Assembly: GCA_030407085.1 (NCBI GenBank)
Contig: CM059582.1
Coordinates: 25,433,001-25,497,000, forward strand
Length of the DNA: 64,000 nt
Source of the DNA: Trichopria drosophilae
Lineage: Eukaryota > Arthropoda > Insecta > Hymenoptera > Diapriidae
Reading direction: 5' to 3'
Each line of letters begins with the position of its first letter. The first letter of the stretch is position 1. The notes beneath the pieces were generated by a model, which did not search any database, had not been told where the DNA came from, and worked only from the letters and a program-made list of their open reading frames with translations. The translations under genes were made by a program, and so were the position numbers. Of the stretch, positions 49,799 to 63,500 are shown piece by piece.

Positions 49799-52380
49799 GT
49801 AATAAGGTATCCTGTATACCAAGGTCATAATTAATTACTGTTAGATGTAAAAGTTTTAGTCTATCAAAAATGAGTAAACTAGATTAGTAGAACGTATTAT
49901 TTATTTATTTAGTGTTGCTTTTTACATCACGATATAAGATAACAATTTCAGCATGTATAAAAGTTTACTATGTTTTTTATTTGCATAATCGGAGTTTAAC
50001 AACCTTAATACACGAGGAACTAAAAAATCCATGAAAATGGAACAATTGTGTTATCAATTTTCTATAGACGTTACATTTTAGTTTGTGGTCTGTTTTAGAA
50101 TTTCGGTGTGCTATGTTCATTCTAACATTTGGAAATTTTAAAATGCGACAATGCATCGACTCAGAAAACCCTAAATTACTAAATTTTGAGTTAATTCCAT
50201 TATTGAAAAAATCCATGACTCAAATCGATTCTAATGTTGTACTGTTGATGTCATGATAAAGTTTTATTTGTTCGGATTCGGCTATAAGCTCTACTGAATA
50301 TTTCCAAGAATTTATAACCAAGATTTTCTATCCTCTCGAGATATCAAGATCTATTGTTTATTTCCTGTCATAACAGTAATCCGATTTCACTCGTTTCTTA
50401 CATCCGTCACAATTTCAAAGTTTGAGAATCAACATGACTGCATCAATTACCACTAGTGATAATAGCCTAAATAAGGCACGAAGTCTTAACTCAAAATGAA
50501 CTGGAATGCAGAAAAAATGCACTTCCCCTTGCATCTCCACTTGCACCTTATATCAAAGCAGACAAAATACAAAAAAGAAAGTTATCTAAGAAAGCAATGT
50601 CCCATCAAAGAACTACTCAGATTGCCAAAATATAGGGTGGATTGCCAAGCAACACGTGTAGTTGTGGGTTAGTATAGTGGTAATAAGGGGGTTCGGGACA
50701 ATACTCCCCTCCCATCTCGATGAGAAACGCGTCTCTATCCGCCTTTGTTTTTTTTCACACAGAGCCCATCAACCTGTCGTTGATAAACACAATCTTACAT
50801 AAGATTGCTCCCTAACTATATTCTTTACTAAATCTGGAGAAATACTGAACTTTGACCTTGACATTATGCACTGCATAGTGCTTCTGCTATTCCTTTTCAA
50901 GAAACTCTCGTTACATTGAATCAACTCCAAACAAGAAGTTTCGTTGAGGTAGATACCGGTACAATTACTTAAAAATCACATCGAAGAAAAAGTAGCCAAT
51001 AGAGTTCTGCCCAATTTTCAGCTCTGCCTCTTTACCTTTTAACGATCGGTACAGGCAGGGTAGAACTGGGATAGAAATCTTTGAAAGGTTTTAGTATACT
51101 AGGGATGCGAATTTTGAGGGTTCAATAAGAGAATAAAATTGATTTTGATTGCATACTTTACTTCGATAGGGAAGGACTACAATGTACACTGTGACTGCAC
51201 GTTAAATTGTCCGATTAATCGTTATCCTCGCTTATCGTAAACGTATTATTAGCTCATTTGGCGTGTTATTAGTAAATCAAGGAAAGGCAATGAATACTTC
51301 CGCAAACTATTATTAATTTTTAATACCTTACAAACCAAACACACTATTATACGTATAATTGATTCTTAAGTTGGGCTGAAGTATCTAATTTCGTTACATG
51401 ATCACCCTTGTGTATCAGTAAATACGTTTGTTTTTTAGGCTCCAAAATGAAGAACTACATTACACGAGTAATCTTCTATTGCTCTTATGTCCTGTTATAG
51501 ATTAGTTAACTTTATTTCAAATTCAATGACCAATGCATATTATCATGAAATATTATGGATCCGATGTATTGGAGTGTTAACACTGGGTTGTGAATAGTAT
51601 ACGATCATTGCATAGAATGTAAAGCCCTTTGTATCAACTAGTTTTAAGCGATTTTGAAGAATCATTGTTTTAATGGCGTATAACAGAATCAGCTACAACA
51701 AGCTGTAGTTATATTACATTAGTAATAAGCGATTCTACTTATACTTCGACAGCTGAATTGTCTGTTGCTGGAATAAATCTTTAATTTGCTTTCCGATTCC
51801 ACATTTCTACTTGAAGTTTATAAATTTACAGATTTATCTTTGATGACAATTGAAGAATGTTTGCATATTATGTACTTGATGAATGTATGACATGCTTTTA
51901 ATAGATCATTGTCAGACGTAGTAACAACCCATTCATGTGTAGTTGGTGGCATTTCATCATTACAATCTGAGTGGCAAGGATCTCGAGAACAAGACACCCT
52001 CTACTTATCAGCCCATAACTCAGTATAAAAGCATAATCATATAAAACCCAAGTTTGTGATACACCTGAGATGATCTAACAATTCCATAAGCATCCACATA
52101 CCACACATGAACTGGATGAAGAATAATCATAGCTTGCAATTCCTTCAACGCATGAAATTTACTGAACCGATTCAAAATTTTTCTATTGTCAATTGTGTGA
52201 ACGATTCTGTGAAGAGACATGGTTAGATCACCTGAAGCACCAACCCTCCATCCGACCCAAGTGTCAACACCGAGAGGAAGAAATTTTGTAAAAAGTTCTT
52301 TCCGAATGAAAATAACCACTCATCTCCACTTGGAGTCGAGAAAAAGGGAGCTCCAGCGACACTTCAAACATTTATCGCAA
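49799..52380. other. AT-rich to balanced DNA, no gene recognised
   Basis: AT-rich until about 50480, then more balanced to about 51100. A pair of tRNA-box-like strings near 50668-50700 is too closely spaced for a tRNA. A 99-codon minus-strand frame at 52020-52319 has no recognisable domain. Confidence 0.45.
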
Positions 52381-52949
52381 TTATAAATACAATTAATCCC
52401 TCTTTTCGCACCCTCAGTTTGAAAATTCACCTCTCAAGATATGCATTTATCCAATATATTCAAATGAATTCCATTCCGGGTAATTTATGCCAATTAATTT
52501 TATCGTCGCTTCTCGAAATGGACACTCCATTTCCAACCCAGCTACATGGCGCGTATTCGACCTGTCAAACGTCTCAAAACAAAACCCCGCTGATCGCCGT
52601 GCTAGAACGCTCTTGGCAAAATTTATCCACCTACGTCCTTCTCTCCTGTTACCCAACCCCCAGGAACTAAGCGAACCCTTTTACGTTCCATTACGCTGTT
52701 ACTGTCATACATAAACAGCCCCTGTAACTCAGTGGCGAATGTTGCGCGCCCACTCGGGCATTCCGCGAAATCGTCGTCGTTCACCCCTCGAATCGGTTTC
52801 GACTTGATTAGCGTAAGTATTAACCACCCCAGAGCCGCGAGGTTCGCATAATTCCATCGAGGGTGAAGTTCAGTTCCGACGGGGTCTTTCTCCATGTCGA
52901 CATCCACTCCTATTGCTTGTTGGAGTATGTGTGCACGAGTGTGCGCCAG

Positions 52950-52986
52950 CGTGTGTGCGCACACGCGCGCGCGTGTGTGTGTGTGC
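52950..52986. repeat. 37-bp perfect purine/pyrimidine alternation
   Basis: CGTGTGTGCGCACACGCGCG and on to GTGTGTGTGTGC without a break in alternation. Mixed (CG)n and (GT)n of this length is a classic Z-DNA-prone sequence. Confidence 0.85.
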
Positions 52987-54028
52987 TTGTTCGGCGAAAG
53001 CACACCCACGCATGCCACACCACGTGGTCGACATCAGCCAAGAACAGAGAAACGAGACACAGATGTGGTTGTGAAATCTGTTACGCCCACCTAACGTGAA
53101 ACTGACGCATCACATTCGTGTTAGTGAATCTCGGCACGATCGGAGTGGGGGAGTAGAAAAAGAATGCTGTATATTCACCGGTGGTGATGGAGAAGGAAGG
53201 CAAACACGCAGAAATCGGCGATAGCGACGGGCAAGGTATGCTGCCTATGGATTCTCGAGGAGGCAACAACGTGGAGCGCATGAAAAGAGACGAAGCCTTG
53301 ATCGTCGAATGAAGAGACGTTCGAAGAGAGGCAGAGAGCGATGGGGCCAGAAAAAGCGTGGCAGAGCATCAGAGAGAGACAGATGAATTGAAAAGAGAGG
53401 GATAAAAGGGAGCAGAGAGAGGGAGAAAGAGACAGAATAAAGCCAGAGTATTGAAAGTAGGGGAAGATACAACGTCGAAGAAAATGGTTAGAATTATATA
53501 CTGGCAAGAATGAGAAGAGGGGCGTGTGGGCAGCTAAAATATAAACCTGCGTCGGGAGTCGTATGATGATGAAGAAGAGAAGGTAAAAAGCAAGGAGGAG
53601 TATGCCACGGAATAACTAAAAAGATAAGGACGGCAGGAGAGACAGCCACGTATACGACAGACGACAGCCGTGTAAATTATGCTAGCCAAGACAAAGAGAG
53701 CAAGACCTATTGGGTAACGTACGAGATAAAAAGAAAGAAATAAAATAGAAGGCCGAACAAAATAATATGTAGGAAACAAGATGGGACGATACAAGCGTGA
53801 GAGAGAAAGGATCGTTTTAGTCATGGGGAGCGATCGAGGCACAGTGGGAAGTAGAGACACGATGACGTATACCTACGGGAGCAATGCTCGTAGAGACAAG
53901 ATCGGAGAGAGAAAGAAAGAGAGAGAGGGAAGGAGAACTGTGTAAAAGATGGAAAGGTAACTTAGGGAATAACCAAAGAGAATTATACAGCCACCGGAAA
54001 ACGCCGAAAAGGGACCGCGAAGATTTGC

Positions 54029-54050
54029 TGATTGATTGATTGACCGGCTA
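54029..54050 (-). repeat. short (TCAA)n tail, possible LINE 3' end
   Basis: The minus strand reads ATGTCTTAATTATAGCCGGT followed by (TCAA)3-4. The tetranucleotide tail and its nearby ATGTCTTAAT resemble the 3' end of the 20.1 kb LINE (GACATTAAT, then TCAA repeats). Too short for certainty. Confidence 0.3.
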
Positions 54051-54314
54051 TAATTAAGACATTATGCCGTTCGTGAAAGTATACATCACCAATCTAAGCA
54101 CGTACTATACGAGCATCTATCGTCATCATGCTTCACTACCACGAAATTTTTCACATGTTAATAACAATAATGCTAAAATTATCTTTATTAGAAGCCCTAA
54201 TATGGGACGTCAATAATACAATGCGAAACTACCCTTGTAATCAACATAAGAATGAATTTAGCAACGATACTCCTTCGTGGTGGCCGTACAGAACACTAAT
54301 ATTGTCCAGTAGTC

Positions 54315-54734
54315 CCCGTCCTAAGTTATACACTTCGTTCTTTCAAACTGACCTAAGTTATGGTATAATAAGAGAGATATAGCATGGCGCATGTTGAGGA
54401 AGAGGAAGATCAATTTAGATCAACGCTGAGTGGTTACTTCTATACCTCTTTTGTTGTAGCATCTTCCCAAGCTGCCGCAACCGATCAATACCGATTGCTG
54501 CTGTGCAACCACCAAGTTCATATCTTTCTCCTTATACCATGTCCTAAGTTATATCCGAAGCCCCGCCCATTACTTCCCCTCATTATCCCCTCTTCCGCGA
54601 GTGTGGGCGTAACCGAAGCATTGCAATCTTTGCCGATTCCTGGGGAGAAAGGAATAGGCTAACATAAGTTTATACAAGGCAAGCATATATCTTAGGGCGA
54701 TATTGTAACTTTGGGCGGTGTAACTTAGGTCGGG
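54315..54734. mobile_element. possible MITE with CCTAAGTTA ends
   Basis: CCCGTCCTAAGTTATAC at 54315 and GTGTAACTTAGGTCGGG ending at 54734 are inverted repeats with two mismatches. CCTAAGTTAT recurs inside near 54352 and 54543, with TATGGTATAATAAG facing CTTATACCATG. The 84- and 92-codon frames in the interior are not recognised. Confidence 0.45.
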
Positions 54735-55144
54735 CACTATCGTACAAAATACTATGGAGATTGAAACATAAAACCTTATGCAACTTTATTTAACTTATAT
54801 TTTAAAAAAATATGATTAATACGTGATCTACCTAACACAATGTGTTTATTCAAAACGCGTTGCCGGGAGCCAAACAAAGGTGCAAAAGTTAAGACGACAC
54901 TTAGCGGCGATAAAAGAAAATATGGTATATATTAATCTAATTGTTATGTTTTCTTTGAGTGGGCAGCACCTTATTGTACGTTAAAGTTCGTTAGAGATAA
55001 CCTACTCATATCATCAAAACAATGTGTCTTAAAGGTTTAAGGTAACCTGTCACTAATCGTGTCATAGTGTTGTTTTCTGTAAGGGGACTCAAGACAAGTG
55101 CAGGGAGGGTAGGCTGATTTCCACAATTTTTTTGTCGGAATACT

Positions 55145-55705
55145 TGAGTAATATATTTTATGCCCGGGCGTGCGTAAAGTTAGTGCGTAAAGTCATTTTT
55201 TCAGTGCGTAAAGTGATTTTTTTTCACTCGTGCGTAAAGTATCTCACTCGGCGCCTGCAGCTCCTCGTGAGACTTTACGCACGGGTGAAAAAAAAATCAC
55301 TTTACACATTGGACGAAATAGTATATTATGCATCAAGGGCGCAATTATCAATCTTCGACGATTGCGAAGTTTGTCGCCCGAGCGGAGCGAGATCGTCGGA
55401 GATCGATATTTCGCCCATGTTCCATACGATATTTTTTAATACGACGTGCGTAGAGCGCGATTTTACGTTCATGAAAATTTCGCCCTAGTGCGTAAAATCG
55501 AGTTTTACGCACGGAATGTTAAAAAATGACTTTACGCACGCACTTTAACGCACGCACCGGGCATAAAATATCGTATGCATCTCGTGCGTAACTTTTTTTC
55601 ACTCGAGCGACAGTCCCCCACTCGTCGCCGGAGCCTTGTTTGCACGTGTCGGTCTCGTGAAAAAAACTACACTTTACGCACTAGATGCATAATATACTAA
55701 ACTGT
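55145..55705. repeat. dense TGCGTAAAGT hairpin cluster, copy 7
   Basis: At least ten TGCGTAAA or TTTACGCA words. ATATTTTATGCCCGGGCGTG (55152) pairs with CACGCACCGGGCATAAAATA (about 55551-55570). TAGTATATTATGCATC (55320) pairs with GATGCATAATATACTA (55685-55700). A third start, GTATGCATCTCGTGCGTAAC (55573), pairs with the same right end. Central hairpins include CTCGTGCGTAAAGT/ACTTTACGCACGGG and a GTCGCCCGAGCGGAGCGAGA core. The modules are partly interleaved, which suggests repeated insertion or exchange between copies. The 118- and 69-codon frames are repeat translations. Confidence 0.7.
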
Positions 55706-58700
55706 ATAAACGATTTCCAGAACACCGACATCTCCAAGAGTACGACATATTATTTGAAAGGTGTAGTTCCATATACACCTCCCTGAATAGGATGCAACTC
55801 CCGCACTAAGGAACATGTTTCAATACTTTGGGAACATTACACAGTTCTAAAAAGAGTAAATGTTCCTTTTTGCTGTAAACTAACCTTTCATTTCCTTCGA
55901 GTAACTTCCTTTGAGTAAATCCTATTCAAGTGACTAATTTGTATCTCTCTACTGGAGCAGTTCTATACTCTGTTGAAAAGAGTATCAAGACATCGAGGTG
56001 GTAAAAATAAAGTTGAATCTGTATGTAAATATTAAGTGACAATCAGATGCAATCGCATATTTAATTGTTACTTGAGAGGAGTATGATAAAGCGCCTTTTA
56101 CAGTAGTTAACTATAGAAATGAAGGTTATTGAACCCATATATAATGAGCCATCGATAGAGAAAAGGGATTTCTATTGTACCTTAGCAGCATATGAATAAG
56201 GTTAAAATTAATAACACAGTACAACGAGATTTTCACTTTTTCGACACAACTATAACAATATAATAAATAAAATTACTTTTTCTTTTCCGATGATTTTCGT
56301 AAGTGAAAAAGACCCTTAAGAAATCTTAAGGACAATTATAACAAAATTAAAATTAAAGTAAAACTACAAAGTAAATGGTGTTTCCTAAACCTAGCCTAGT
56401 TTTGCCTTCTTATGAGTTAAAATTTTGCTTCTTTGAGAGTGTAAATATTGAAGTGAGTTTGATGAATACCAGAATGAGGTCGTGTTCTCCCCTTTTTGTA
56501 CTGTGATTAGGATGATAGCCTTTTAACTTTCCCAAAAGCACTGATTCCAATAGATTTTGCTATTTCAGATTGAGTATCGACAAAATTTTTAAATAGAATA
56601 ATTGTAACTTTCTTTATTGTAATATAATAAAATCTAATTAATTTTACGAAAAGAAGAAAGGGTCTATTTTAAAATTCTGGACTTTAAATGATCGACATCT
56701 TCCAAACATTTTAAATAATGAAACACTTTTCAGTGCACTCTTCATTTAAACAACTTTTCCCCGTTCACTATTTAACATAGGAATTAAAATTTTAAGGAAT
56801 TAGCATTTCTTTAAATAGTTCGCTAATTTATATGATTGACTGACACATATTACAGGTTCAAGCGGCACAGTTATCATTCCGTCTATTGACCGAGAATGCA
56901 GGCAGTACAAAACGACTTTACCTGATAAGAGAAATACAATATTGTAATTCTGACCAATAACTACTGGAGGTTATTTGTAGTAAATATTAATGTTTCCGAA
57001 GTATCTTGTCTATGTTTCGTGAGCGATATCTGTAATTGCTGATGATCTTTACTAAAATCTCCGCTTTAAATAAAATATATTTAATGTCGACATCATAATC
57101 GTAAATTAAAACTTATTTTTAGTTGCTTTTAAATTAAAACTGATTTATCGAATTACCTAACACGTTCGGAATTTAATTTACGATCTGTCTTAAATAATAA
57201 AATTTAATTTGAGACTGTGGTTACTACTGAAGAGTATTAAACCTGCAATCTTAATTGTTGAACTATTGATCCAAAGTATGGAAATCAATCGTTTTCGATA
57301 AATTTGATATAAATAGCCTATCTCATTGAGAGTGGATTCCTTTATAATAATAACAATAACACTAACGTTAACTGTACTGTTATCAATGCCATTAAAACAA
57401 AAGTATATAATATTTATCGATAAACATGACTTTATACCAAATAATGATTAATGAAATCTCATTCAAGAAAACAATGGAAATTAAAAATAACACTTGCCCT
57501 CCAATTGGTCTTTTCTTTATCTTCATAAGTAACTGCATTTATCATTTTAATTTTTTTAAAAGCTATTCATACAATATTGAAAAAGCATTTAGGTATCTGT
57601 GATACATTAATAATGACACAGTCTTCATTCCGGTGGGTTTAAAAAGAAACAAATTAAGAATGAAACATGTATATTAATGATATCGATGATCATCCAATTT
57701 TTCTGGAAGCCTTTAATATTTCAGTATTATAAATTCTACTAATTGAATATTTATTCTTCCGTATATATGTATACATTGTATTTACATATACTCAGATAAA
57801 TTGGCATTGACATAGACGTTATGATTTGTAATAAGACATATTAATTAGGAACTAGGTGACTGTGTTGGGAGGTTAATTAGTTTCCACGAAGTAATCTAAA
57901 ATATGAAGCCTTAGGTAATACTACAACAATAATACTATTAACACCTAATATACACTTTATATATAGATATATACTCTCATGTATTTTACCGCATGTTTTT
58001 CAAATGTGTAATAACATCAATGATTATGAATTCCACCATATCGTGATATTAAGTCTTCATTTGTCGTCTCAGAACTTCTCAAAAATAACTTTCTTTTTTG
58101 CACTACAATTAATATAAATTATTATAATACATGTACCACTAACATTACGTACATACCTGTAACTGCAGCAGAGCATTGGACATATATTCAAATTTATTAC
58201 AGATAATAAGAAACCATGTCATATGCGATTCGTTTAGTATAAGGCAGGGTATATATTACAAAGAGAAATTATGCAGTGATGAAACTATGAAATATACAAA
58301 TGCACAGCAAACAGAAATCTAATTCTCGTGTCTGAAATGTAACATGAAAATTTGCTGATTACATATTTCTAAAATCAAAATATTTGTATTATATTAAAAT
58401 TGAAGTAATTAATTATGCAGTAAGACATTAATTTTCTGCTCATATATTGTGTTTCAGATTCTAGCGTTTCTAAGTGGTCTTTATACATCGCTACACAAAC
58501 TCTATATAACAGAAGTCTTTTGTTTCGCTCAGTTTAGATTCTGTTGAAACGCATTACTTGTTCGGCGTATACGCGAGTTCACGTCTATTAAAACTGCATT
58601 TAGTATATGGACTTTGTGTCGCAAGTACGAATGGTTTATATCCGATGTGCAATATGCCTCGTACGAAGAACTTCATAAAGGACGGAAGTATTGATTGAGC

Positions 58701-60479
58701 AAATCAAAGGCAAGAATTCCTGTTCATTCTTCACAAGTATTGATGTGTGCACACATACTAACTTCAAGGGCCAATATGAAGTTCTGGAATCTCAGTATGT
58801 TTATAACCTTACCCAAGAACTTTATTAAAATGTGAAAGCTCGTAAATAACTTACACTAGAACTTATGACAATCGAGTGAGGGGTTAAGGTCACAGTGGCT
58901 CATGAAAAATCCGACCATCTTTCGATAAGAACTTATATATACATAGCATTCAAAAGGGACCTTTGTATGAATTAGCTATACGTCATCCTTTAGTTTTTAA
59001 TGTTTCTTCTTTCTTAGCATCTTGACTTCACATAATCGCGTTAAAATCTTTAATAAACCAAAATAAGTCAGCTGAGAAAATATGAATATTTGAGTAGCAA
59101 TCTATATACATCAAATGGTCTACTTGAAGAAATGTTCTCTTTAATTTTGAATATTTGGGAATCTTATAAAAGCTCTGTCTTCCACGTGTATTACCACAAT
59201 CTTATTGGAATACGACGATCAATTAATTCGTATAGTTACTTCAAGTTTATCGTATCTCATTCATTGCTCAACATTCCTTTATAATTAAATGCATATCTTA
59301 CAACTACTCGAAATAATAAAGCCTGAATTAATGACTATGAATTCCAATCTCAGTAATTAGATTTACGATAATCTTATTAGGAATCTATTACGCGGCAGCA
59401 AAGTCTTAACGGGAGCTACCTGTCCAATGACCAAGAGTTTATAATATATTCATCTGGAATAATCGGGAAACCGACCAATATTATCAATTGTAGTTCATAC
59501 GTGTTTATAAATATCTGACACAATTAAATTAAAAACCGACTTACAGAACCCTTCGAAATTGTAGCACAGATAAGCCAATGTCAGCGCACCTAAATAAGAA
59601 TTTGTTTCACTGGGTTTTAAAGATCTCGTGCTGCGATTGCTTTCTGGTGGAAGGAAAAAGTTTTAAAAAGCATTCCCAGTTCTTCAATGATCCTTCTCAA
59701 GCATTATATTGACACAATCCATTACTCACGTTGGGGTTCGACTGTCTCTACGGGTTTCATCAAATTCTTTATTATTGTTGCAATGTCCACGGTTTGCCTA
59801 ACTTCTTTTTTTCAGAATGTAGATGACCAATATACTTATTTGTCAAAGACAACATTTTTTGAATCGCAAGTAATGCGTTATTTATTTCATAAAAATAATC
59901 ACAAATAATTTAATTTAATGTTTGTTTAAATAAAAATCTTTGGAAATTTCAAGATCGACAAAACAATTTACAAATTACAACAGACTAAAACAATGCTAGG
60001 TCAAACTCAACTCTCTGATGTGTGACTGTTTATATCAAAATGGCAGATCCAACATGGCTGACAATTAAAAATGATTGGCTGTAAATTATCCAATTACTAT
60101 AAAAACATGTAATAACGAGAATTTTTATTATATATTATTGAAGAGATGCTCAATAATTCAACATCAGAATTTTAATGATTATTTAAGTATTAATATTTAA
60201 ATATATAGCGTGAGGTGTTACGACACAGTTATTTCCACTCGACCCAATGCAGAGACGCATAGATTTTAATCGCCAGTGCTTCAACAATATAAAGCTATTA
60301 CAGTTGGTGTCTATTTCTAAGTCCAAAGCGAGTATCTGTCAACTTAATGCAATTCGATTGTTTATCTGAGGTAATCAGTGCATTGTGGGCGTTTATTTTT
60401 AATTACATTTTATTATCACTGGAATAGAAAATTGATAATTATTTAGTAAAGATTATCTAAATATAGTATTGTTCGAAAA
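55706..60479. other. AT-rich DNA without recognised gene
   Basis: AT-rich and largely free of the repeat families seen elsewhere. One short trace of the TTAA-MITE unit, AAAATGGCAGATCCAACATG, lies at about 60038. The 64- and 73-codon frames are not recognised. No RNA gene seen. Confidence 0.55.
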
Positions 60480-60500
60480 GTTAGGTTAGGTTAGGTTAAG
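60480..60500. repeat. interstitial TTAGG repeat
   Basis: Three TTAGG units in a row followed by a degenerate one (TTAAG). TTAGG is the telomere unit of most insects; short internal runs are common and do not indicate a chromosome end. Confidence 0.7.
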
Positions 60501-63500
60501 CGAATTAAAACGGCTCAAGTGTACAGTGTGAAATACAACATTATTTTCTAAGTCTTTTCTTTGTTGTATTGAATTTGTTGAGTGTTGAGTTTATCTACAT
60601 TGGAATGGTTATATATTACAGAAACTCGCAATCTTAACAACATGTAAAATTAGTACTTCTGTTAAAAATCGCATTCAGTAAACGAACAAATGTAACATAA
60701 AATAATCTTGAATATTATTAATTTATAGTCAGATAGTTATAAATAGTATAGCCTATGAGTTTATTAATCACGGTCCCGATTTTAAATACGACGATTTATA
60801 TTCATAAAATTGGTCATTTTTATTTACAGTCACAACTATCTTTAGCAACAAGGAATTCTTAAATATTACGGAACCGATATGTCAAGATTAAATGTGAACT
60901 CGAAGCGTGCGTAAAGCATGAGCAAAGGACATGGACTACCGGAAGAGCGCAAGGGAGACCAAATGATTGATGATCTTCTACAAATCGTACCAGGAACTTA
61001 CGTGAGCAGATCACTTAGAAACTTTAAATGACACAACATTAATCTCTAAAATTGAAATTGCGGATTGCAACGTATTAATTAAAAATTCCCTCCATTTTTT
61101 AGTTACGATATAATAATGACTTCGTCATAAAAAATATCAACAAAGGCTGATTCCAACACGAATAGGGGAAATATGAAATGTGTATCGAATTATGGATCAT
61201 TAACGAAAATACAATAGGAAATAAGATTAAGAATCGCCTCTATCTCGAATTACAGTAAACAAACCACGGTCAATGCTTCGAGTAATTACGACGGAATGTA
61301 ATAAGCAAAAAAAGAAAGATCCAAACACGACGTACGTGTCGCAAACGGTAGGAACGAACGCGAGTTTTGAGGAATCCAAATTGACTCAAGGAAAAAATCA
61401 ACACGAGGTTGAAACGAGGAGAACGGAAGACAAACATAAACAATAAAATGAAAACATAATTAAACGCAACAGGCAAGTCAGCAAATGAAATAAGAGCGAA
61501 AGCGAGCTGGGGAGTTGAAAGAGTGAGAGTGAGAGGGACGGAAGAGATGGAGAAAGGAAGATGGAAGGAATTGACGAACGAAATACATAGGAAGGGAAGA
61601 GATAACGGTAACGTTTGTTGATCCTATAATCAGCAGACTCATAACCTCACTTTTTACATTCACTTTTCAAGGACCATCGCAATCGAGTCGCTATGGAGTG
61701 TCACAGTTTTACTCGATAACGTTGAAATGAGCGCCACCTTTTTTGATATAGTGGCGTTATCTGAACATCGAAAAGGCTGTCGACACGCTCTTGCTAAATC
61801 ATGCGTAATTGTGTTTTCTTTCGCTTTTTTTCACTTGACCTAGTTACACTTCCAGACTAATCGTCTCGCGCAATACATGAATCAAGCCCACGATAAGGTC
61901 ATTAAAGTCCACAAAAACGACTTAACATTTTCGAGGTAACTTGTCGATAAAAGAAACACCATTTGAACAGCTGAGTACTAGTTAGCGCGAATAAAATGGC
62001 GGAAATAAAATACTAACTTAATTAACGTAATGCAAAAGTGACCATTTAGTAATTTAAATTGCCCTATATATGGTCTAAAACATTTGAGTTAGTTGCAACT
62101 ACAATATGTAATTTAAAAAATTGCTGTATACCTAGATAATGACTGATAACGGGATTTCTTTTAAAATTCTCTCACGAAAATAACACCATGATCATTCGTT
62201 TCATGGTAGTGAAAGAAATATCGGTTTCCCAGTAAAGAATTCCACAATTTCGAAGGCATCAGTTAGAGGATCGAAGACAGTCGATGAAGAAAGAAAGAAA
62301 CAGCAAAGGAAAGAGGGTCCGGACCTTTCTGGAGAAAAATGCTATCCGATCCTATACAGATCGTTAACACAAAGTCCCTGAACTTCAGAATGAGACGTCA
62401 GGTTCAAAATCAGCATAAACACGTCGAAAAATAGTCTATAAATTCCACAAAAAATATGTTCATTAAACAGACAGTTATAACAGAAAATATATCTATAATT
62501 CTTACAGCTTTTATCTGTATATTTAACGAAAAATATTGCAATGATTGTATACAAATGTAAATTGACCTCCATTCTATTAAAAGCAGAACTGAAACATAAC
62601 GAATATCACAACAAACCCTATATTTGCATATAACTAATTTGAATAGACTTATAATAATCGAATATGGAGTATCGTGATGTCGATTTAATTCTTATTAAAT
62701 CATGTGAATTCCATTATCGTTTTAGCAAGAAAACAAATTTTTACATGCATTACGATTTCAGCAAAGATAAGAAATAAAATACATAGTATGAAAACAATAT
62801 ATATTCTTAATTGAATAGAGATAACCTATCGTTGTTTCTAAATGTCTTTTTCTTGTATATTAGTTTAAATATCCGTATATTGTTTTTTGTTTATTGAAAA
62901 CGCCACAACAGTAGTTTATAAATGTTATTTCGTCTCAGGATTTCTTACAAAACTACTCAGTGTGTATTAGAATAATAATACAAAAAAACACTTGTGTAGT
63001 AAATATTTTTGAAATATCGTATAACTGACTTATTATAATACTTGTGTTTTAAATAAAAATGAAATAATCACATTTGCATTAATAAGCTTTTATGACGAAT
63101 TTTATAATATAATATTATTCAACAGATGCATAAATTAAATTATGTTAAATAATATATATATTATATCGTAACAAGCAACAAGAGTTCATGACTTATTCAT
63201 GGCTGTAATTAATAATCAGTAACTGATTTAAAATCGCATTAAAATGTCGAAATGATCTTAATGAAGTAAATAAAGGTAGATCTAGCGTTTACTGAAGGTA
63301 AAGAACAGGTGCAATGAGTGAACTTCCGTAATGAAAATATAACCGCCGTCGTTCCAATTTAACGAGAAATTATTAATCGACCAAATGAGTATTGATCTCT
63401 CAAGCTGAAGATAATATATTTGGAAATAACTTGTTATTAATGTTAAAGATTCCATATTATTTATAACAAGATTTTTTGAAATTTTTTTTATTTCATTTTT

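Larger units (their letters stand above)
52381..54314. other. GC-richer island with polypurine stretch
   Basis: The only sizeable block clearly richer in GC than the window. From 52480 to 53100 CpG-containing words are frequent. From about 53150 to 53960 the plus strand is strongly purine-biased (AGAGAGAGGCAGAGAGCG, AAGAGAGGGATAAAAGGG). Several overlapping frames of 66-131 codons exist on both strands because GC-rich sequence has few stops; none shows a domain that I recognise. Such islands can mark a promoter or 5' exon in insect genomes, but I see no start site or splice pattern that decides it. Confidence 0.5.

Noticed and set aside
50660..50710. TTAGTATAGTGG followed by GGTTCGGGAC, resembling Pol III A and B boxes
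   Set aside because: The boxes are only about 20 bases apart, far too close for a tRNA, and the sequence does not fold as one.
52623..53018. 131-codon minus-strand frame in the GC-rich island
   Set aside because: Its start is His/Thr/Arg/Ala-rich low complexity from the alternating tract, and the rest shows no known domain. Overlapping frames on both strands are equally open because of the base composition.
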